NCBI RefSeq assembly: GCF_020829595.1
Contig: NZ_JAIVFW010000051.1
Coordinates: 1-56,732, forward strand
Reading direction: 5' to 3'
DNA from: Nostoc sp. CHAB 5844
GTDB taxonomy: Bacteria > Cyanobacteriota > Cyanobacteriia > Cyanobacteriales > Nostocaceae
Length of the DNA: 56,732 nucleotides
Positions 9,541 to 19,405 of this stretch are shown here, one piece after another. Every line of letters starts with the position of its first letter. Within the stretch, counting starts at the first letter, position 1. The position numbers were made by a program, and so were the translations under genes. Under the pieces are notes generated by a model that made no database searches, was not told where the DNA came from, and saw only the letters and a list, made by a program, of their open reading frames with translations.

Positions 9541-9588
9541 TAGTCAATAGTCAATAGTCAATAGTTTTTGACTATTGACTATTGACTA
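9541..9588. terminator. Hairpin built from TAGTCAA heptamers between convergent genes
   Basis: Three copies of TAGTCAA and their reverse complements face each other across a short T-rich loop. This gives a long perfect stem that begins directly at the stop codon of the epimerase gene and ends just before the convergent gene at 9593. It is a plausible bidirectional terminator assembled from a tandem heptamer repeat. Confidence 0.6.
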
Positions 9589-9592
9589 ATAC

Positions 9593-9835
9593 CTAATCAG
9601 CCAGAAATTTTCGAGACACCCAACTGATAATTCCGCTAAGAATTGCACCCCCCATCAGGATGCCAATAGCTGGGTTAAATAGTGGCTGCCAAAGCTTGTG
9701 CCATAAATCAAGGCCTAAATTTATTCCCGCAGCATCACCAAAAACTGCGATCGCAAACCAACCAAAGCCAAATAAAACCAAGAACACATCGGCTACCAAA
9801 ATCAAGTTCAGCCAATTTAAAAATTTATCTTTCAT
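9593..9835 (-). CDS. Small conserved membrane protein
   Basis: This 80-residue protein has two hydrophobic segments (LILVADVFLVLFGFGWFAIA, and PAIGILMGGAILSGIISW) separated by an amphipathic loop containing DAAGINLGLDLWHKLWQP. It ends with the basic VSRKFLAD. The composition and length look like a genuine small cyanobacterial inner-membrane protein. The function is unknown. It converges on the epimerase gene. Confidence 0.65.
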   Translation of the reverse strand: MKDKFLNWLNLILVADVFLVLFGFGWFAIAVFGDAAGINLGLDLWHKLWQPLFNPAIGILMGGAILSGIISWVSRKFLAD

Positions 9836-10179
9836 ATTCAGACAAGAGAATGGGGAATAGGGGCTAGAAATATAGTAGGACTATAGAGTATTGGTGAGAG
9901 CGGTTTTACTCTAGCCTAAGCGCCTCTAGTACAGCTTGGCAAAAATAAGTAGACTATCGAAAATGGGTAAAAAGACTGCGGCATAAATATTATTTCTTTT
10001 TACTTTTACCTTCTTACAAAGTTAGGCGAAGAGCAACGCCGTGCGGGGGTTCCTACGCCACTTGCTACAAGTCGGGCATTGCCGCGATAGCGCAGTGGCT
10101 CCCCGTTAAGGCGATTGCGGGGACGGAAACCGACACCGCCTACTTTGCGCTTTTTATTTTTGCCTTTTTGTACTAACCC
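9836..10179. repeat. Intergenic region with a modular GC-rich repeat
   Basis: This 344-bp spacer contains the same modular words as other blocks in the window (GCGGGGGTTCC, CGCCACTTGCTACAA, GCGCAGTGGCTCCCC) at about 10030-10115. I see no gene in it. Confidence 0.6.
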
Positions 10180-10602
10180 CTATTCTTCAAACAACCATTT
10201 CTTAACTTTCAATAGACTTTCCCAGTCTGGTTTTCTACTCAGACCGTCTTCTATACTGTCTTTGATTTCATCGCGCCATTCTGGGTTTACCAAGAATAAC
10301 TGTTGTACAGCATCAATGTGTTGGCGCAAACCTTTTTGACTAGTTTCTAGCATTGCTAAAGCCAGATTTACCCTAGCTTGTGGGTCTTGTGGGCTTAACT
10401 TTACTGCTTTTTGTGCCGCTTTATAAGCCGCGTTGGCTTTGTTATCTAACAGATACAACCATGCCAAACAAGTCCAAGCTGCACTAGTTTTCGGAGCGCG
10501 ATCGCATACCTCCTTAAACACAGGGATCAAAGAATCCACTGCTTCGCCAGCTTTATAGCGTTCCAAACCTGTATCAAACAGGGATTCAACGGTGTTAGTC
10601 AT
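10180..10602 (-). CDS. Tetratricopeptide-repeat protein
   Basis: This 140-residue protein consists of about two to three TPR-like helical hairpins (for example SAAWTCLAWLYLLDNKANAA followed by YKAAQKAVKLSPQDPQARVN). It then has a C-terminal helical region (PDWESLLKVKKWLFEE). TPR proteins act as interaction scaffolds. It lies 80 bp downstream of the A-type Fe-S carrier gene on the same strand, a spacing filled by heptamer repeats, so co-transcription and a helper role in Fe-S assembly are possible but unproven. Its start codon lies right against the repeat tract and has no visible ribosome site. Confidence 0.8.
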   Translation of the reverse strand: MTNTVESLFDTGLERYKAGEAVDSLIPVFKEVCDRAPKTSAAWTCLAWLYLLDNKANAAYKAAQKAVKLSPQDPQARVNLALAMLETSQKGLRQHIDAVQQLFLVNPEWRDEIKDSIEDGLSRKPDWESLLKVKKWLFEE

Positions 10603-10680
10603 TGGTCAATAGTCATTGGTCATTGGTCAATAGTCATTGGTCATGAGTAAATACAAATGACAAATGACAATTGACAATCT
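10603..10680. repeat. Tandem short repeats (ATTGGTCAATAGTC-type)
   Basis: Interleaved copies of GTCATTGGTCA and ATAGTCATTGGTC, followed by TGACAAATGACAATTGACAA, fill the spacer between the Fe-S carrier gene and the TPR gene. This is a typical short tandem repeated repetitive sequence of filamentous cyanobacteria. Confidence 0.75.
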
Positions 10681-10682
10681 TA

Positions 10683-11039
10683 CTACACACCAAATGACTT
10701 ACCACAACCACAGGTTTGGTTAGCATTGGGATTAGTGAACTGAAAGCCGCCGCCAATCATAGCATCGCTATAGTCAAGCATTAAGCCATAAAGGTAGAGC
10801 AAACTTTTGCGATCGCAAATAATGTGGAAGCCATCATAGTCAAAAACTTCATCCTGAGGGGTGATCTTGCTCTTGTCCTCAAAGTCCATCATGTAAGACA
10901 TCCCGGAGCATCCGCCTTGCCGCACTCCTACTCGCAAGCACAAATCTTGACCTTGCCTTTCTTGCAGGAGTTTGACTTGGCGCAAAGCTGCTTCGCTTAA
11001 CTGAATACCGCGTTGTTGAGGCTGCGTTGCTTGTGTCAT
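10683..11039 (-). CDS. A-type iron-sulfur cluster assembly protein (IscA/SufA family)
   Basis: This 118-residue protein has the three invariant cysteines of A-type carriers: the first in [10 protein letters not shown] near residue 44 and the C-terminal CGC in [10 protein letters not shown]. It carries or scaffolds Fe-S clusters before transfer to apoproteins. A strong ribosome site (AAGGAG) precedes the ATG. The gene's upstream region is interrupted by the group II intron whose 3' end lies about 70 bp before this start and which points the same way. Any promoter beyond the intron would therefore produce an intron-bearing transcript. Its downstream neighbour is a TPR gene. Confidence 0.92.
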   Translation of the reverse strand: MTQATQPQQRGIQLSEAALRQVKLLQERQGQDLCLRVGVRQGGCSGMSYMMDFEDKSKITPQDEVFDYDGFHIICDRKSLLYLYGLMLDYSDAMIGGGFQFTNPNANQTCGCGKSFGV

Positions 11040-11150
11040 CTTTTATTAACTCCTTAATAACTAGTAACCTGATAGAAGCTTGTGATTGCTGCTGGGTTGC
11101 TCGGTAATGTTAGGGGTCGAGTAGAACGTCACCGTTCTATTCCCATTCAA

Positions 11151-11184
11151 AACCGTACTTGCGACTTTCACCGCATACGGCTCC
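11151..11184 (-). ncRNA. Group II intron domain V
   Basis: The 34-nt minus-strand segment folds as the catalytic hairpin: GAGCCGTATGCGG and AAGTACGGTT arms with a GTGAAAGTCGC centre, carrying the AGC catalytic triad and a GAAA-type loop. It lies 56 nt past the stop of the maturase gene, as expected. The domain VI stem (AGAACG / CGTTCT) follows. Confidence 0.88.
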
Positions 11185-11240
11185 TTGTTGAATCGGTGTT
11201 TTTCATACATACCGCATTACCCATTTTAGGGCTTAGGCGA

Positions 11241-12978
11241 CTAGAAAGGGTTTTGTACTATGTATCTTTCTAGTTCTTGATTGCCAACAACCTGTAGATC
11301 ACGGGCTATTTTATAATCATGGCAATGTCGATGAAGTAATTGCTTATTCTTAACCGAATTGATTCCTCCTTGGGAGATTCTCATTATATGGTCAATTTCT
11401 AGCTTATCTTCATCTTTAAAGAGTAGTCTGCAGTGGGTACATCTCCCTTTTTGTGTTTTTAGAAGTATCACTACCTCTTTTGACAGTTCTGGGTTTTGTC
11501 CCATTCTTGAACTCCAGTAAATATTGTCACCGTCGTAGGGACTTTTTTCTCCTACTACTTTTTTATGTCTAACGATACAAGTGTCAGCATATTTGAGTAG
11601 TTTGAATGGGTTATTATCTTCTCTGGTAGAGAAAACCCATTTTCTTCCGTTGACAGCATGGAAGTATTTCTTCATCACTTTAGTGAGATTTTTCCTTCTT
11701 TTTCTTCTGACTACCCAAGCTCTGAGTTGCTGGTAGGTGTTAAGGTCAGCTTTAGTGAATATTCCTTTGCTCACCACACACGAGTAGTAGTTGCACCATC
11801 CCCTAATCACAGGATTGAGATGCTTAATTAACACCATCTGTGAAGCGTCTTTATGACTGTGGATGATTTCGCCAACTTTGTTCGTGTGTTTCTTCAGTGC
11901 TTCTTTGCTTGGTTTGATATGAGTCACAAAGTCTAGTATTCGACTGATTCCATGTCCACCTAATTTTCCATAGTGTGTTTTACCCACTTTGTATTGGCGA
12001 ATATTAATATTGAATCCGAGAAAATCGAATCCTACTTTTTCCTCATACTTGTGGAGGGTATGAGAAATGTGTGTTTTACTTTCTTTGAGTCTCAAACCCA
12101 TGCCCATCAAAAATTCTTCTATTACCTGTTTACATCTATGGACTACGGTTATGTCTTTGTCTAGGAGAACAAAGTCATCGGCATATCTAACTAAGCAAGC
12201 GGTTTTGGACACCTGCTTGACTAGCGATTCCATCCCGTGAAGGGCAATGTTGGCAAGTAATGGTGAAATTACTCCGCCTTGAGGGGTATCCTCAGATGTG
12301 GCTAAAAATTGTCCCTCATCTATCACTCCCGCTTGTAACCATTGGGCTAATTGCTTTCTCATGGTGGGGAATGTATTTAGTTTTGATAGGAGTGCTTTAT
12401 GATTAATTTGGTCGAAACATTTTTCTATGTCGGCATCTAAAACATACTTAGGCAGTTTGTTGATACTGAGATAGATTTGTCCGATTGCATCATGGCATGA
12501 GCGTCCTGGTCGAAAACCATAGGAATTTGGCTCAAAACAGGCTTCCCATTCAGATTCCAAGGCTAGTTTGACTTCCAAGGGGTCGTTTTTCCTTTTTTAC
12601 CGGTTTGGGTATCCAAATCCGCCGTACTGGTTTGGATTTTGTTCCTAATCTCAAGTTCTTTACTAAGGTGAGACGTTGCTTTGGGATCAAACTTTTACGT
12701 CCATCCACTCCTGCCGTCTTCTTGCCTGTATTGTCCTGAGTGACCCTTCGTAAAGCCAGACATTTTGCTGACTAAGAACTCATCAAGGTTTTATGGAGTC
12801 TGCGTTGTACTCTGACTTCACCACGCTTTGCGGCTCGGTAAATCCGCTTTTGCAACTTGTATACACGTTTCTCAATTTCTCTCCAGGGTATGTTTTTCCA
12901 TTCGTCATGGTCTACCCCTTTGAAGACTGGGATATCATGTTCCCATTCCATCCTGAATTTTATTTCGGCTTTGGACAT
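11241..12978 (-). pseudogene. Group II intron reverse transcriptase/maturase with HNH domain, disrupted
   Basis: The N-terminal part (from ATG 12978; WREIEKRVYKLQKRIYRAAK) stops at an in-frame TAG at about codon 69 (near 12773). The same frame then continues with typical RT sequence (RRVTQDNTGKKTAGVDG, RRIWIPKP, KRPLG). After RPLG about 35 nt are missing compared with the family, shifting the frame. The next frame (12578-11241, 445 codons) resumes at KLALESEWEACFEPNSYGF. It is intact through the YADD active site (LVRYADDFVLL), the maturase X domain and a C-terminal HNH endonuclease (CTHC, IDHI, CH). The gene therefore has one nonsense codon and one frameshifting deletion. The intron could only be spliced by help from another copy. 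Confidence 0.9.
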
Positions 12979-13862
12979 ATTTATTGCTAGTTGCCGCTTT
13001 ACCTTCCGAAACAACGTACCTACGTCAGCTTATCCCTTGTATTAACCAAGGGCTTTTGCTTCTTAGGCAATCCCACCCAATGCATCATGCGCCTGAGTGA
13101 CTGCTTGTAATATCGACCTATTACAAGAGAACACATTGGGTTACTTCGTTCCTGACTACCGTTTGACGCTGGTTTTAGGTTCTCCCTATCCGCCGAGTTA
13201 CTTTTGGATGCAGTCTCAAGGGAACAAAAATCTCTTGAGCTTTTGACAATAGAATATACAGTCTTTGTCTTTTCACCTTTCCCTTTTTTGGGCAAGCCGA
13301 TAACCTGCGTAGGCTTGCGTATATTGACGACGGTTCTGTAAGGAGTTCGTGTGCTAACCAGTGACCAGCTATACGTGACGGGATTAACCAGTCAGGTTCT
13401 GGTTTACCGCCTTACTTTCCCAGCTTCTCCGATTTGATACTCATTCATTTCGCAGTGGGATATGTTGTCACCATTTGCATCTATGGGGATGGAATTTCAC
13501 CATCACGGTAGTCAAGTTGTTAAGGTTTGTTTCAGCTATTACGAGAAGCTGAGAGCCTTACCTCGCGTACACTTTCGATTGATAATCGTCCATTTTGGCG
13601 AGAACGAATCGCACTTTTGTATATATTCTAGCGACATTGAGGACGGAAATTGCCAATTGTAAACACTCCGTCAAAAGCAGTCAAAGCTTTTTATTCTAGA
13701 ATTGAGGGACTCGGTGTATTTAAAGATTCGGTATTTTTAGAATTTAAGCCTTGTGGCAGCCTGAGTCGCAACTCCTCTTCAGGTACAGCCCGGAGAATTT
13801 CATCCCAGGCAAGCCATCCCCAACAGTTGACAGCAAATTGCTTCCTTTGATTAACTGACTCT

Positions 13863-15497
13863 ATGACAAGTTTTAATCGCTCTACCAGTCGTCGGTTGAA
13901 TAAATTACCCCAAATTCCTTCTGTATGGGAGGGCGATCGCCGTCCATTGTCATCATCACCAATTCCGCATTCAGATTCATCGGCCAATGGTGATTGTATT
14001 CTTTGGGTTGATGGCTCACAAGGTGTTGTGCGCGGCATGGATGTAGTACCTCCCGAAACAGGCCCAGAAGCAATTGTTCGGACTCTCATGCGAGCAATTG
14101 AGCATCCCCACAGTCCTGCTAAACCTGCTAGACCCCATAAAATTCTCGTCAGAGACCGAGAAATTCAATTCTACCTGCGCGGCGTACTGCAAGATTTGGA
14201 TATTGTCATTGACTACGCCCCAGAATTACCGTTAATTGATGAACTGTTTCGTGGTTTTGCGGAAATTGTTGATAACCAAATCCCAGATTTACCACCACAG
14301 TATGCCCAAGCTTTGCAAGAAAAAGCATTTGCCCTGTGGCAAGCAGCCCCTTGGGAATTTTTGGAAGAACAGCAAATCCTATCAATCGAAATTAATAAGT
14401 GGGATGTAGGTACACTTTACGCCTCTGTTATGGGCATGTTGGGGATGGAGTACGGGATTTTGTTTTATCGCTCGGAAGAATCCCTCAAGCGATTTCGTGC
14501 CGCAGTTTTACAAGATGAAGATTCACAAGGTCATTTAGAAGAAGCTTTTCTCAAGCAAGACTGTCTGTTTCTCACTTTTGAACGTCCAGATGCTGACAAC
14601 GAAGACGAGGATGAAGTTGACGATTTAGCCGAAGTGCCGTTATCAGATATTGAGCCAACTTTTGGCAACATCCACCCTCTAGAAGGACTGCGGTCTGTTT
14701 TATATGACGAAGAGGCGCTAGTAGTTTACGTTGCCTTAGAAAGCCTTTGTCGTTTCATTCGTGACCACCGTCGGCAGTTACGTGAGCAAACTTTTCCCGA
14801 ACTCAGCCGTCGCTATCGGATTTCGCTACCAGAATCAGATGCAGCAACTAAAGCAGTATCTGTAACTGTCGCTTCCATGCCACAGTTAGCATCTGAGTTA
14901 GAGGAAATGGCAGGTTTTGGTGTCCCAGAATCGGAGATGGGAACTCCTGATTTACCAATATTCCGGTCTTTAAGAGATGACTTAATTCCTGAAGATTCTT
15001 TTCTTAGCTTGGGAGTGGTGTCTTGGGAAATGTTGGAATTCCTGCGTAAAGGTGTGAATTATCATCCAGCAGGTGAAATCAAACAAGTAGGTGATGGATT
15101 ACCTGTAATTTTGATTCAAACTTCCCGTCCCAAAGCTAAGACTGTGATTGAAAGTATAGAAGCAGCTGGTGGACTGCAAGCAATCTGTTTTAATCCGGGA
15201 GCCGATCCTTTTGATGGTGATCGCTACGATTTAGGTTTGTTACAAACTCAAAATGGAGAATTATTTTTGTTCGGTGAATTTTTAGATGATGACCCCATCC
15301 ATGTCGAAGCTCGCAAGAAATGGAATCAGCGGTGTAAAAATACCAAAGGCTACTGTGGGTTAATCATTGCCAAAGGACTGACAGGATCGGCTCGTGGTAA
15401 TCCCCAACTGCGAGATATGGTGGCACTGTTCGAGGCGCGATCGCTGTCACCCAAAGATTTAGGTATTGGTACTCTGCAACTTATGCCGCAGCTGTAA
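13863..15497 (+). CDS. Conserved cyanobacterial protein, probably DUF6930 family
   Basis: This 544-residue soluble protein has no membrane segments. Recognisable stretches include KILVRDREIQFYLRGVLQDL, a middle part with GMLGMEYGILFYRS, an acidic linker (NEDEDEVDDLAEV) and a C-terminal region with YDLGLLQTQNGELFLFGEF. I believe this matches the cyanobacteria-specific DUF6930 proteins, whose function is unknown, but this is from memory. The low-complexity N-terminus (SSSPIPHSDSS) is probably disordered. The gene diverges from the iscA-type gene; the group II intron lies between the two. Confidence 0.75.
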   Translation: MTSFNRSTSRRLNKLPQIPSVWEGDRRPLSSSPIPHSDSSANGDCILWVDGSQGVVRGMDVVPPETGPEAIVRTLMRAIEHPHSPAKPARPHKILVRDREIQFYLRGVLQDLDIVIDYAPELPLIDELFRGFAEIVDNQIPDLPPQYAQALQEKAFALWQAAPWEFLEEQQILSIEINKWDVGTLYASVMGMLGMEYGILFYRSEESLKRFRAAVLQDEDSQGHLEEAFLKQDCLFLTFERPDADNEDEDEVDDLAEVPLSDIEPTFGNIHPLEGLRSVLYDEEALVVYVALESLCRFIRDHRRQLREQTFPELSRRYRISLPESDAATKAVSVTVASMPQLASELEEMAGFGVPESEMGTPDLPIFRSLRDDLIPEDSFLSLGVVSWEMLEFLRKGVNYHPAGEIKQVGDGLPVILIQTSRPKAKTVIESIEAAGGLQAICFNPGADPFDGDRYDLGLLQTQNGELFLFGEFLDDDPIHVEARKKWNQRCKNTKGYCGLIIAKGLTGSARGNPQLRDMVALFEARSLSPKDLGIGTLQLMPQL

Positions 15498-15684
15498 TCC
15501 CAACAAACGCTTTGTGATCACCATAACTAGATGCAAAATCTCTCCAAACGCCATTTGTTTGGTGTTTAGCTGTGCTTCATTAATCTATAGCAAGCGAAGC
15601 ATAGTTTAGGACATCAACAGATGATAGAACTTAGACACCACAAGGCTTTTCTTTTGAACCTGTTACTTATAGCAAAGTGCTGAG

Positions 15685-15905
15685 GAGCCAGCCGCGTGGG
15701 CGGCTCTGCCACGCCACTTGCTACAACGCTTGGAACCCCCCTTCGGGTGACGCTCAAGAGCGTCGCTAACGCTGCGCTAACGCAGTTCCGTGACTGTCGG
15801 CAAAGCCGACGACACTTGCTTCAACGCTCTTAACCCGCGCAACGCAGTGTCTCCCCAACGGACTGCTCACCGCAACGCAGTGGCTCGACTTGAGCGGACT
15901 GGCGT
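15685..15905. repeat. Modular GC-rich repeat block; inverted partner at 45.7 kb
   Basis: Bases 15712-15859 are nearly identical, in reverse orientation, to 45644-45780, except that the latter lacks about 11 bases (one GCAGCGTTAGC unit). Modules include CGCCACTTGCTACAACGC, GACGCTCAAGAGCGTC, CTAACGCTGCGCTAACGC and the hairpin GTCGGCAAAGCCGAC. No gene is present from 15498 to here. Confidence 0.85.
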
Positions 15906-17412
15906 TGCTGAGTAGAAACTCAGTAGTATCAAAGGTTTCAGCAACCAACATAGTGCTAACCTATGCTTCTACTGCTATAACTGTCACCTGTCACCTGTTA
16001 ACTGTCACCTGCTATATATCCAATTCAGGATTGATTTGGCTGGCTGGTGAATACAAATATAGGCAAGTTCTTTCGCCTATCTAGCCGATTGTGTTAACCA
16101 AGAATTATGGCATTTTGCGTTCTATTATTTGTGGTGATTTTCCCATATCTCCTATGCGATCGCTGTCTTAGCTCAATTACTTTATATAAATTTCATGAAG
16201 CCAGGATATTATTTGGCTTTTCAGTAATTGGTTTAGTCAATTAAATCAGCAGCAGCAACAGAGACAATTTTACCCAGCCCAATGATGAAATAAGATAATT
16301 TTTGAACTTTATCCTAAGTATTGAAACTTTTTATCATTTTTATAGTTATAGACATTATTTTCTAGGATATTACTGAAAAATTTAGCTAATTTGAATTTTC
16401 TTTGTATTTTTTTTATAAAGTTCAAATAATCCTGAATTTTAGTATTCAATGAAGATTATTTAAAGCCTAAAAATCATGGTTATAATAGCCTTAACACTAA
16501 AAATCAAGCAAATATTACCTTATACAGTGAGCGGTTACTAAATAATTTTTTGTTTTAATTCAGAAGGAGGTCAATTAAAAATTTGCTTGGATTTTTAGGC
16601 ATACAAATTTAGATTCACGTCTAAGCTAGTAGCGAAAGGTTACTAAAATTTATCACAAGAAGTATCTGTTTATCTTAATTGATAAAACCCAGAACTGAAG
16701 ATGGTGATGTAACCAGAGAACAAAAGGATAATTAAATGGTTACGAAAACCTTTTAAGAAGATTCGTAAACAATCCGAACATCCTGAATTACTCCTTTTAG
16801 TAGTTACTAATTCAAATGAACTTAGATAATGGAGCCAGCAAATGATTACTTAAAGACTCTATATACATATGTGGATATCTACACCCAATGAGTACCAAAA
16901 AAACAGTCGCTAGATAAAAGTAAACACTTTTTAACATGAGAGCGATCGCTTGTAGGCGCGTATTATTGGGTAACTACCAGTCAAATATACACACCATATA
17001 ACCAGCAGACTTATTAAAGTCTCAAGTTATTCACAAAATTGTCTCTCAAAAAGTGTGCGCTGCTCTCGTAAAGCATAGAAGTTTAAATATTTTCTATGAA
17101 GAAAAATATTGGTAATCTCGATTGAGTACAACTTAGGTATCTCAAATAAATTTATAGAATTTAATTGTCAGGCTTTCTTGAAAACATCAGTAGTGCAATT
17201 GTTACAAGTCATGAATGTACACCAACGACTTTTCCTGCCACAATAGTAATCCCGTTCTGATGATGTATTTGGAAAATGATGAATAATTTGACAAAATGAC
17301 GATTTTTTGTGTCTATAGCCTTGCTTGTTTCTTGACACAAACTCTGATAATCTTATTCCTCCTTGTTAGGAGTCTTTTGTTGTTTTGATGGTGTTAATAT
17401 ACAGCAGATAAC
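15906..17412. other. 1.5-kb AT-rich region without recognised genes
   Basis: After the repeat block the sequence becomes strongly AT-rich, with few HIP1 sites. I find no convincing coding frame. An imperfect inverted repeat lies at 16497-16598 and a perfect Shine-Dalgarno-like AAGGAGG at 16564-16570 has only a nine-codon frame after it. The region may hold small RNAs or decayed mobile DNA. Confidence 0.4.
16497..16598. repeat. Imperfect 17/18-bp inverted repeat around a 67-nt loop
   Basis: CTAAAAATCAAGCAAAT (16497-16513) pairs with ATTTGCTTGGATTTTTAG (16581-16598) with a single extra base. A third copy of the outer part, GCCTAAAAATC, lies at 16464-16474 and matches GATTTTTAGGC at 16590-16600. 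The loop holds AAGGAGG. It could be a structured RNA or the ends of a degenerate miniature element. Confidence 0.55.
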
Positions 17413-17589
17413 ATGATAATGACTAATAAAAAATGGGCAGTTAAACGTATCACTGTGAATTTAGCAACACAGGAAGCAGAGAAACTAGAAAAATATTGTC
17501 AGCAGACAGGTAGACCTGCAACAGATGTCATTCGGGAACTGATTCGAGGATTACCTGTATCTGATGACAACAAGGAAGCAAATAGATAG
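17413..17589 (+). CDS. Small ribbon-helix-helix (CopG/Arc-type) protein
   Basis: This 58-residue protein starts MIMTNKKWAVKRITVNLATQ. It has the RHH pattern: a basic beta-strand (VKRITVNL), then two helices (EAEKLEKYCQQTG and PATDVIRELIRGL) joined by the turn GRPA. RHH proteins of this length are DNA-binding repressors or antitoxins. No toxin-like frame follows within 350 bp, so it may be a solitary regulator. An internal ATG at 17419 is an alternative start. It is the only gene I can support in the 2.4 kb before zds. Confidence 0.75.
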   Translation: MIMTNKKWAVKRITVNLATQEAEKLEKYCQQTGRPATDVIRELIRGLPVSDDNKEANR

Positions 17590-17939
17590 GAAAGACAGGG
17601 AATGATTTTCACAGCTTCGTAGATTGTTGCTGGATTACCTAAAAAATACCTATCATGCTTTTTTCAGTCCACCTTTACTAAAGTTTGTGTATCTCAACAC
17701 AAGCTTTTTGCAGTCAGTAAATTTAGCGATCAGGAATTAATAAAGTAATAAAAGCAATTTTATTACCAGTGGGTTTAAACCCATCGTGCATCTACATACT
17801 GGTGGACTCCTGATAAATCTCTGACAATTAACTTTTGATGAGAGCGAGTGTCAAACCTCGCAAATAGACTTGATGTTAATAGCAAATTCCGACACCAACC
17901 CAGTTACAATTTGTAAAGAAACTGAAGAGGTAGGACGGA
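17590..17939. other. Intergenic region upstream of zds
   Basis: This 350-bp region holds no frame I would call. It has a short dyad-like stretch AATAAAAGCAATTTTATT near 17748. It must carry the zds promoter, whose elements I cannot identify with confidence. Confidence 0.4.
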
Positions 17940-19379
17940 ATGCGCGTTGCAATCGTAGGTGCGGGATTGGCTGGGCTAGCAACCGCTGTAGATTTAGCTG
18001 ATGCTGGCTGTGAAGTCCAGATTTTTGAGTCCCGTCCGTTTGTTGGTGGTAAAGTAGGTAGTTGGGTAGATGGCGATGGCAACCATGTCGAAATGGGGTT
18101 ACACGTCTTTTTTGGCTGCTACTACCAACTGTTTAAGTTAATGGAAAAAGTGGGGGCGTTGTCACATTTACGCCTGAAAGAACACACCCATACTTTTATT
18201 AATAAAGGTGGACGCATTGGTGCTTTAGATTTTCGCTTTTTCACAGGTGCGCCTTTTAATGGGTTAAAAGCATTTTTTACTACTTCCCAACTATCTTTAC
18301 AAGATAAATTGCAAAATGCGATCGCCTTAGGAACCAGCCCCATAGTCCGGGGATTGGTAGACTTCAACGGGGCGATGAAAACCATCCGCAATCTAGATAA
18401 AATTAGCTTTGCCGATTGGTTTCGTCGTCACGGTGGTAGTGAAGGTAGCATCAAACGGATGTGGAATCCCATCGCTTACGCTTTGGGATTCATTGACTGT
18501 GAAAATATTTCAGCTCGTTGTATGTTGACCATCTTCCAGTTTTTCGCAGTTAAAAGCGAAGCTTCTGTATTGCGAATGCTGGAAGGTTCTCCCGATGGGT
18601 ATTTACACAAACCCATCGTAGAATATTTAGCAGCAAGAGGCACTAAAATTTACACTCGTCGGCAAGTACGAGAAATTCAATTTGCCGAAGATAGCGGACA
18701 AACTCGTGTTACTGGCATAGTAGTAGCTCAAGGTGATACAACAGAAACCATTACTGCTGATGCTTATGTCTGCGCCTGTGACATTCCGGGAATTCAGCGA
18801 ATATTACCGCAAGATTGGCGCAAATGGTCAGAATTTGACAATATTTATAAATTAGATGCAGTACCAGTCGCTACAGTACAGTTGCGCTTTGATGGTTGGG
18901 TGACAGAATTGCAAGATGCCGAGAAACGCAAGCAACTCAACCATGCAGCCGGCATAGATAACTTACTGTACACTGCTGATGCAGACTTTTCTTGTTTTGC
19001 TGACTTGGCATTGACTAGTCCCAGTGATTACTATCGCCCTGGACAAGGTTCATTGTTGCAGTTGGTATTAACTCCGGGAGATCCATTTATTAAGGAAAGT
19101 AACGAAGCGATCGCCCAGCACGTCCTCAAGCAAGTGCATGAACTTTTCCCATCATCACGGGAACTCAACATGACTTGGTATGGTGTCGTGAAACTTGCCC
19201 AATCTCTTTATCGAGAAGCCCCAGGAATGGATGTATATCGCCCTAACCAGAAAACTCCCATACCGAATTTCTTCTTAGCAGGTAGCTATACCCAGCAAGA
19301 CTATATCGATAGCATGGAAGGAGCAACAATTTCGGGAAGGCGGGCGGCTAAAGCGATTTTAGAGAATGTCAAGCAATAA
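17940..19379 (+). CDS. zds: 9,9'-di-cis-zeta-carotene desaturase
   Basis: This 479-residue FAD enzyme of the plant-type carotenoid pathway converts zeta-carotene via neurosporene to lycopene at the thylakoid membrane. The dinucleotide-binding motif [18 protein letters not shown] is at residues 5-22, followed by [13 protein letters not shown]. Then comes [17 protein letters not shown], which separates ZDS from phytoene desaturase. The C-terminal FAD motif is [19 protein letters not shown]. The length is that of other cyanobacterial CrtQ/ZDS proteins. A purine-rich ribosome site (AGAGGTAGGA) precedes the ATG. The SRPBCC gene follows after 26 bp, an arrangement seen in other cyanobacteria. Confidence 0.97.
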   Translation: MRVAIVGAGLAGLATAVDLADAGCEVQIFESRPFVGGKVGSWVDGDGNHVEMGLHVFFGCYYQLFKLMEKVGALSHLRLKEHTHTFINKGGRIGALDFRFFTGAPFNGLKAFFTTSQLSLQDKLQNAIALGTSPIVRGLVDFNGAMKTIRNLDKISFADWFRRHGGSEGSIKRMWNPIAYALGFIDCENISARCMLTIFQFFAVKSEASVLRMLEGSPDGYLHKPIVEYLAARGTKIYTRRQVREIQFAEDSGQTRVTGIVVAQGDTTETITADAYVCACDIPGIQRILPQDWRKWSEFDNIYKLDAVPVATVQLRFDGWVTELQDAEKRKQLNHAAGIDNLLYTADADFSCFADLALTSPSDYYRPGQGSLLQLVLTPGDPFIKESNEAIAQHVLKQVHELFPSSRELNMTWYGVVKLAQSLYREAPGMDVYRPNQKTPIPNFFLAGSYTQQDYIDSMEGATISGRRAAKAILENVKQ

Positions 19380-19405
19380 CAACGAACTCTAGAGGAAACA
19401 AGAGA

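Larger units (their letters stand above)
11109..13614 (-). mobile_element. Group II intron (about 2.5 kb) with degenerate ORF
   Basis: Read on the minus strand, the element begins with GTGCGATTCG at 13614, matching the group II 5' consensus GUGYG. It has a long structured 5' region, then a reverse-transcriptase/maturase gene, then domain V at 11151-11184 and a domain VI hairpin ending near TAAC at 11109. It sits between the iscA-type gene and the divergent gene at 13863, in the same orientation as the former. The exact 3' boundary (11107-11109) is a guess from the AY-terminal rule. The encoded protein is broken, so self-mobility is doubtful, but the ribozyme 3' end looks intact. Confidence 0.88.

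Noticed and set aside
13020-13295. 91-codon frame upstream of the intron reverse transcriptase
   Set aside because: It lies in the structured 5' part of the group II intron, where RNA folding rather than coding explains the sequence.
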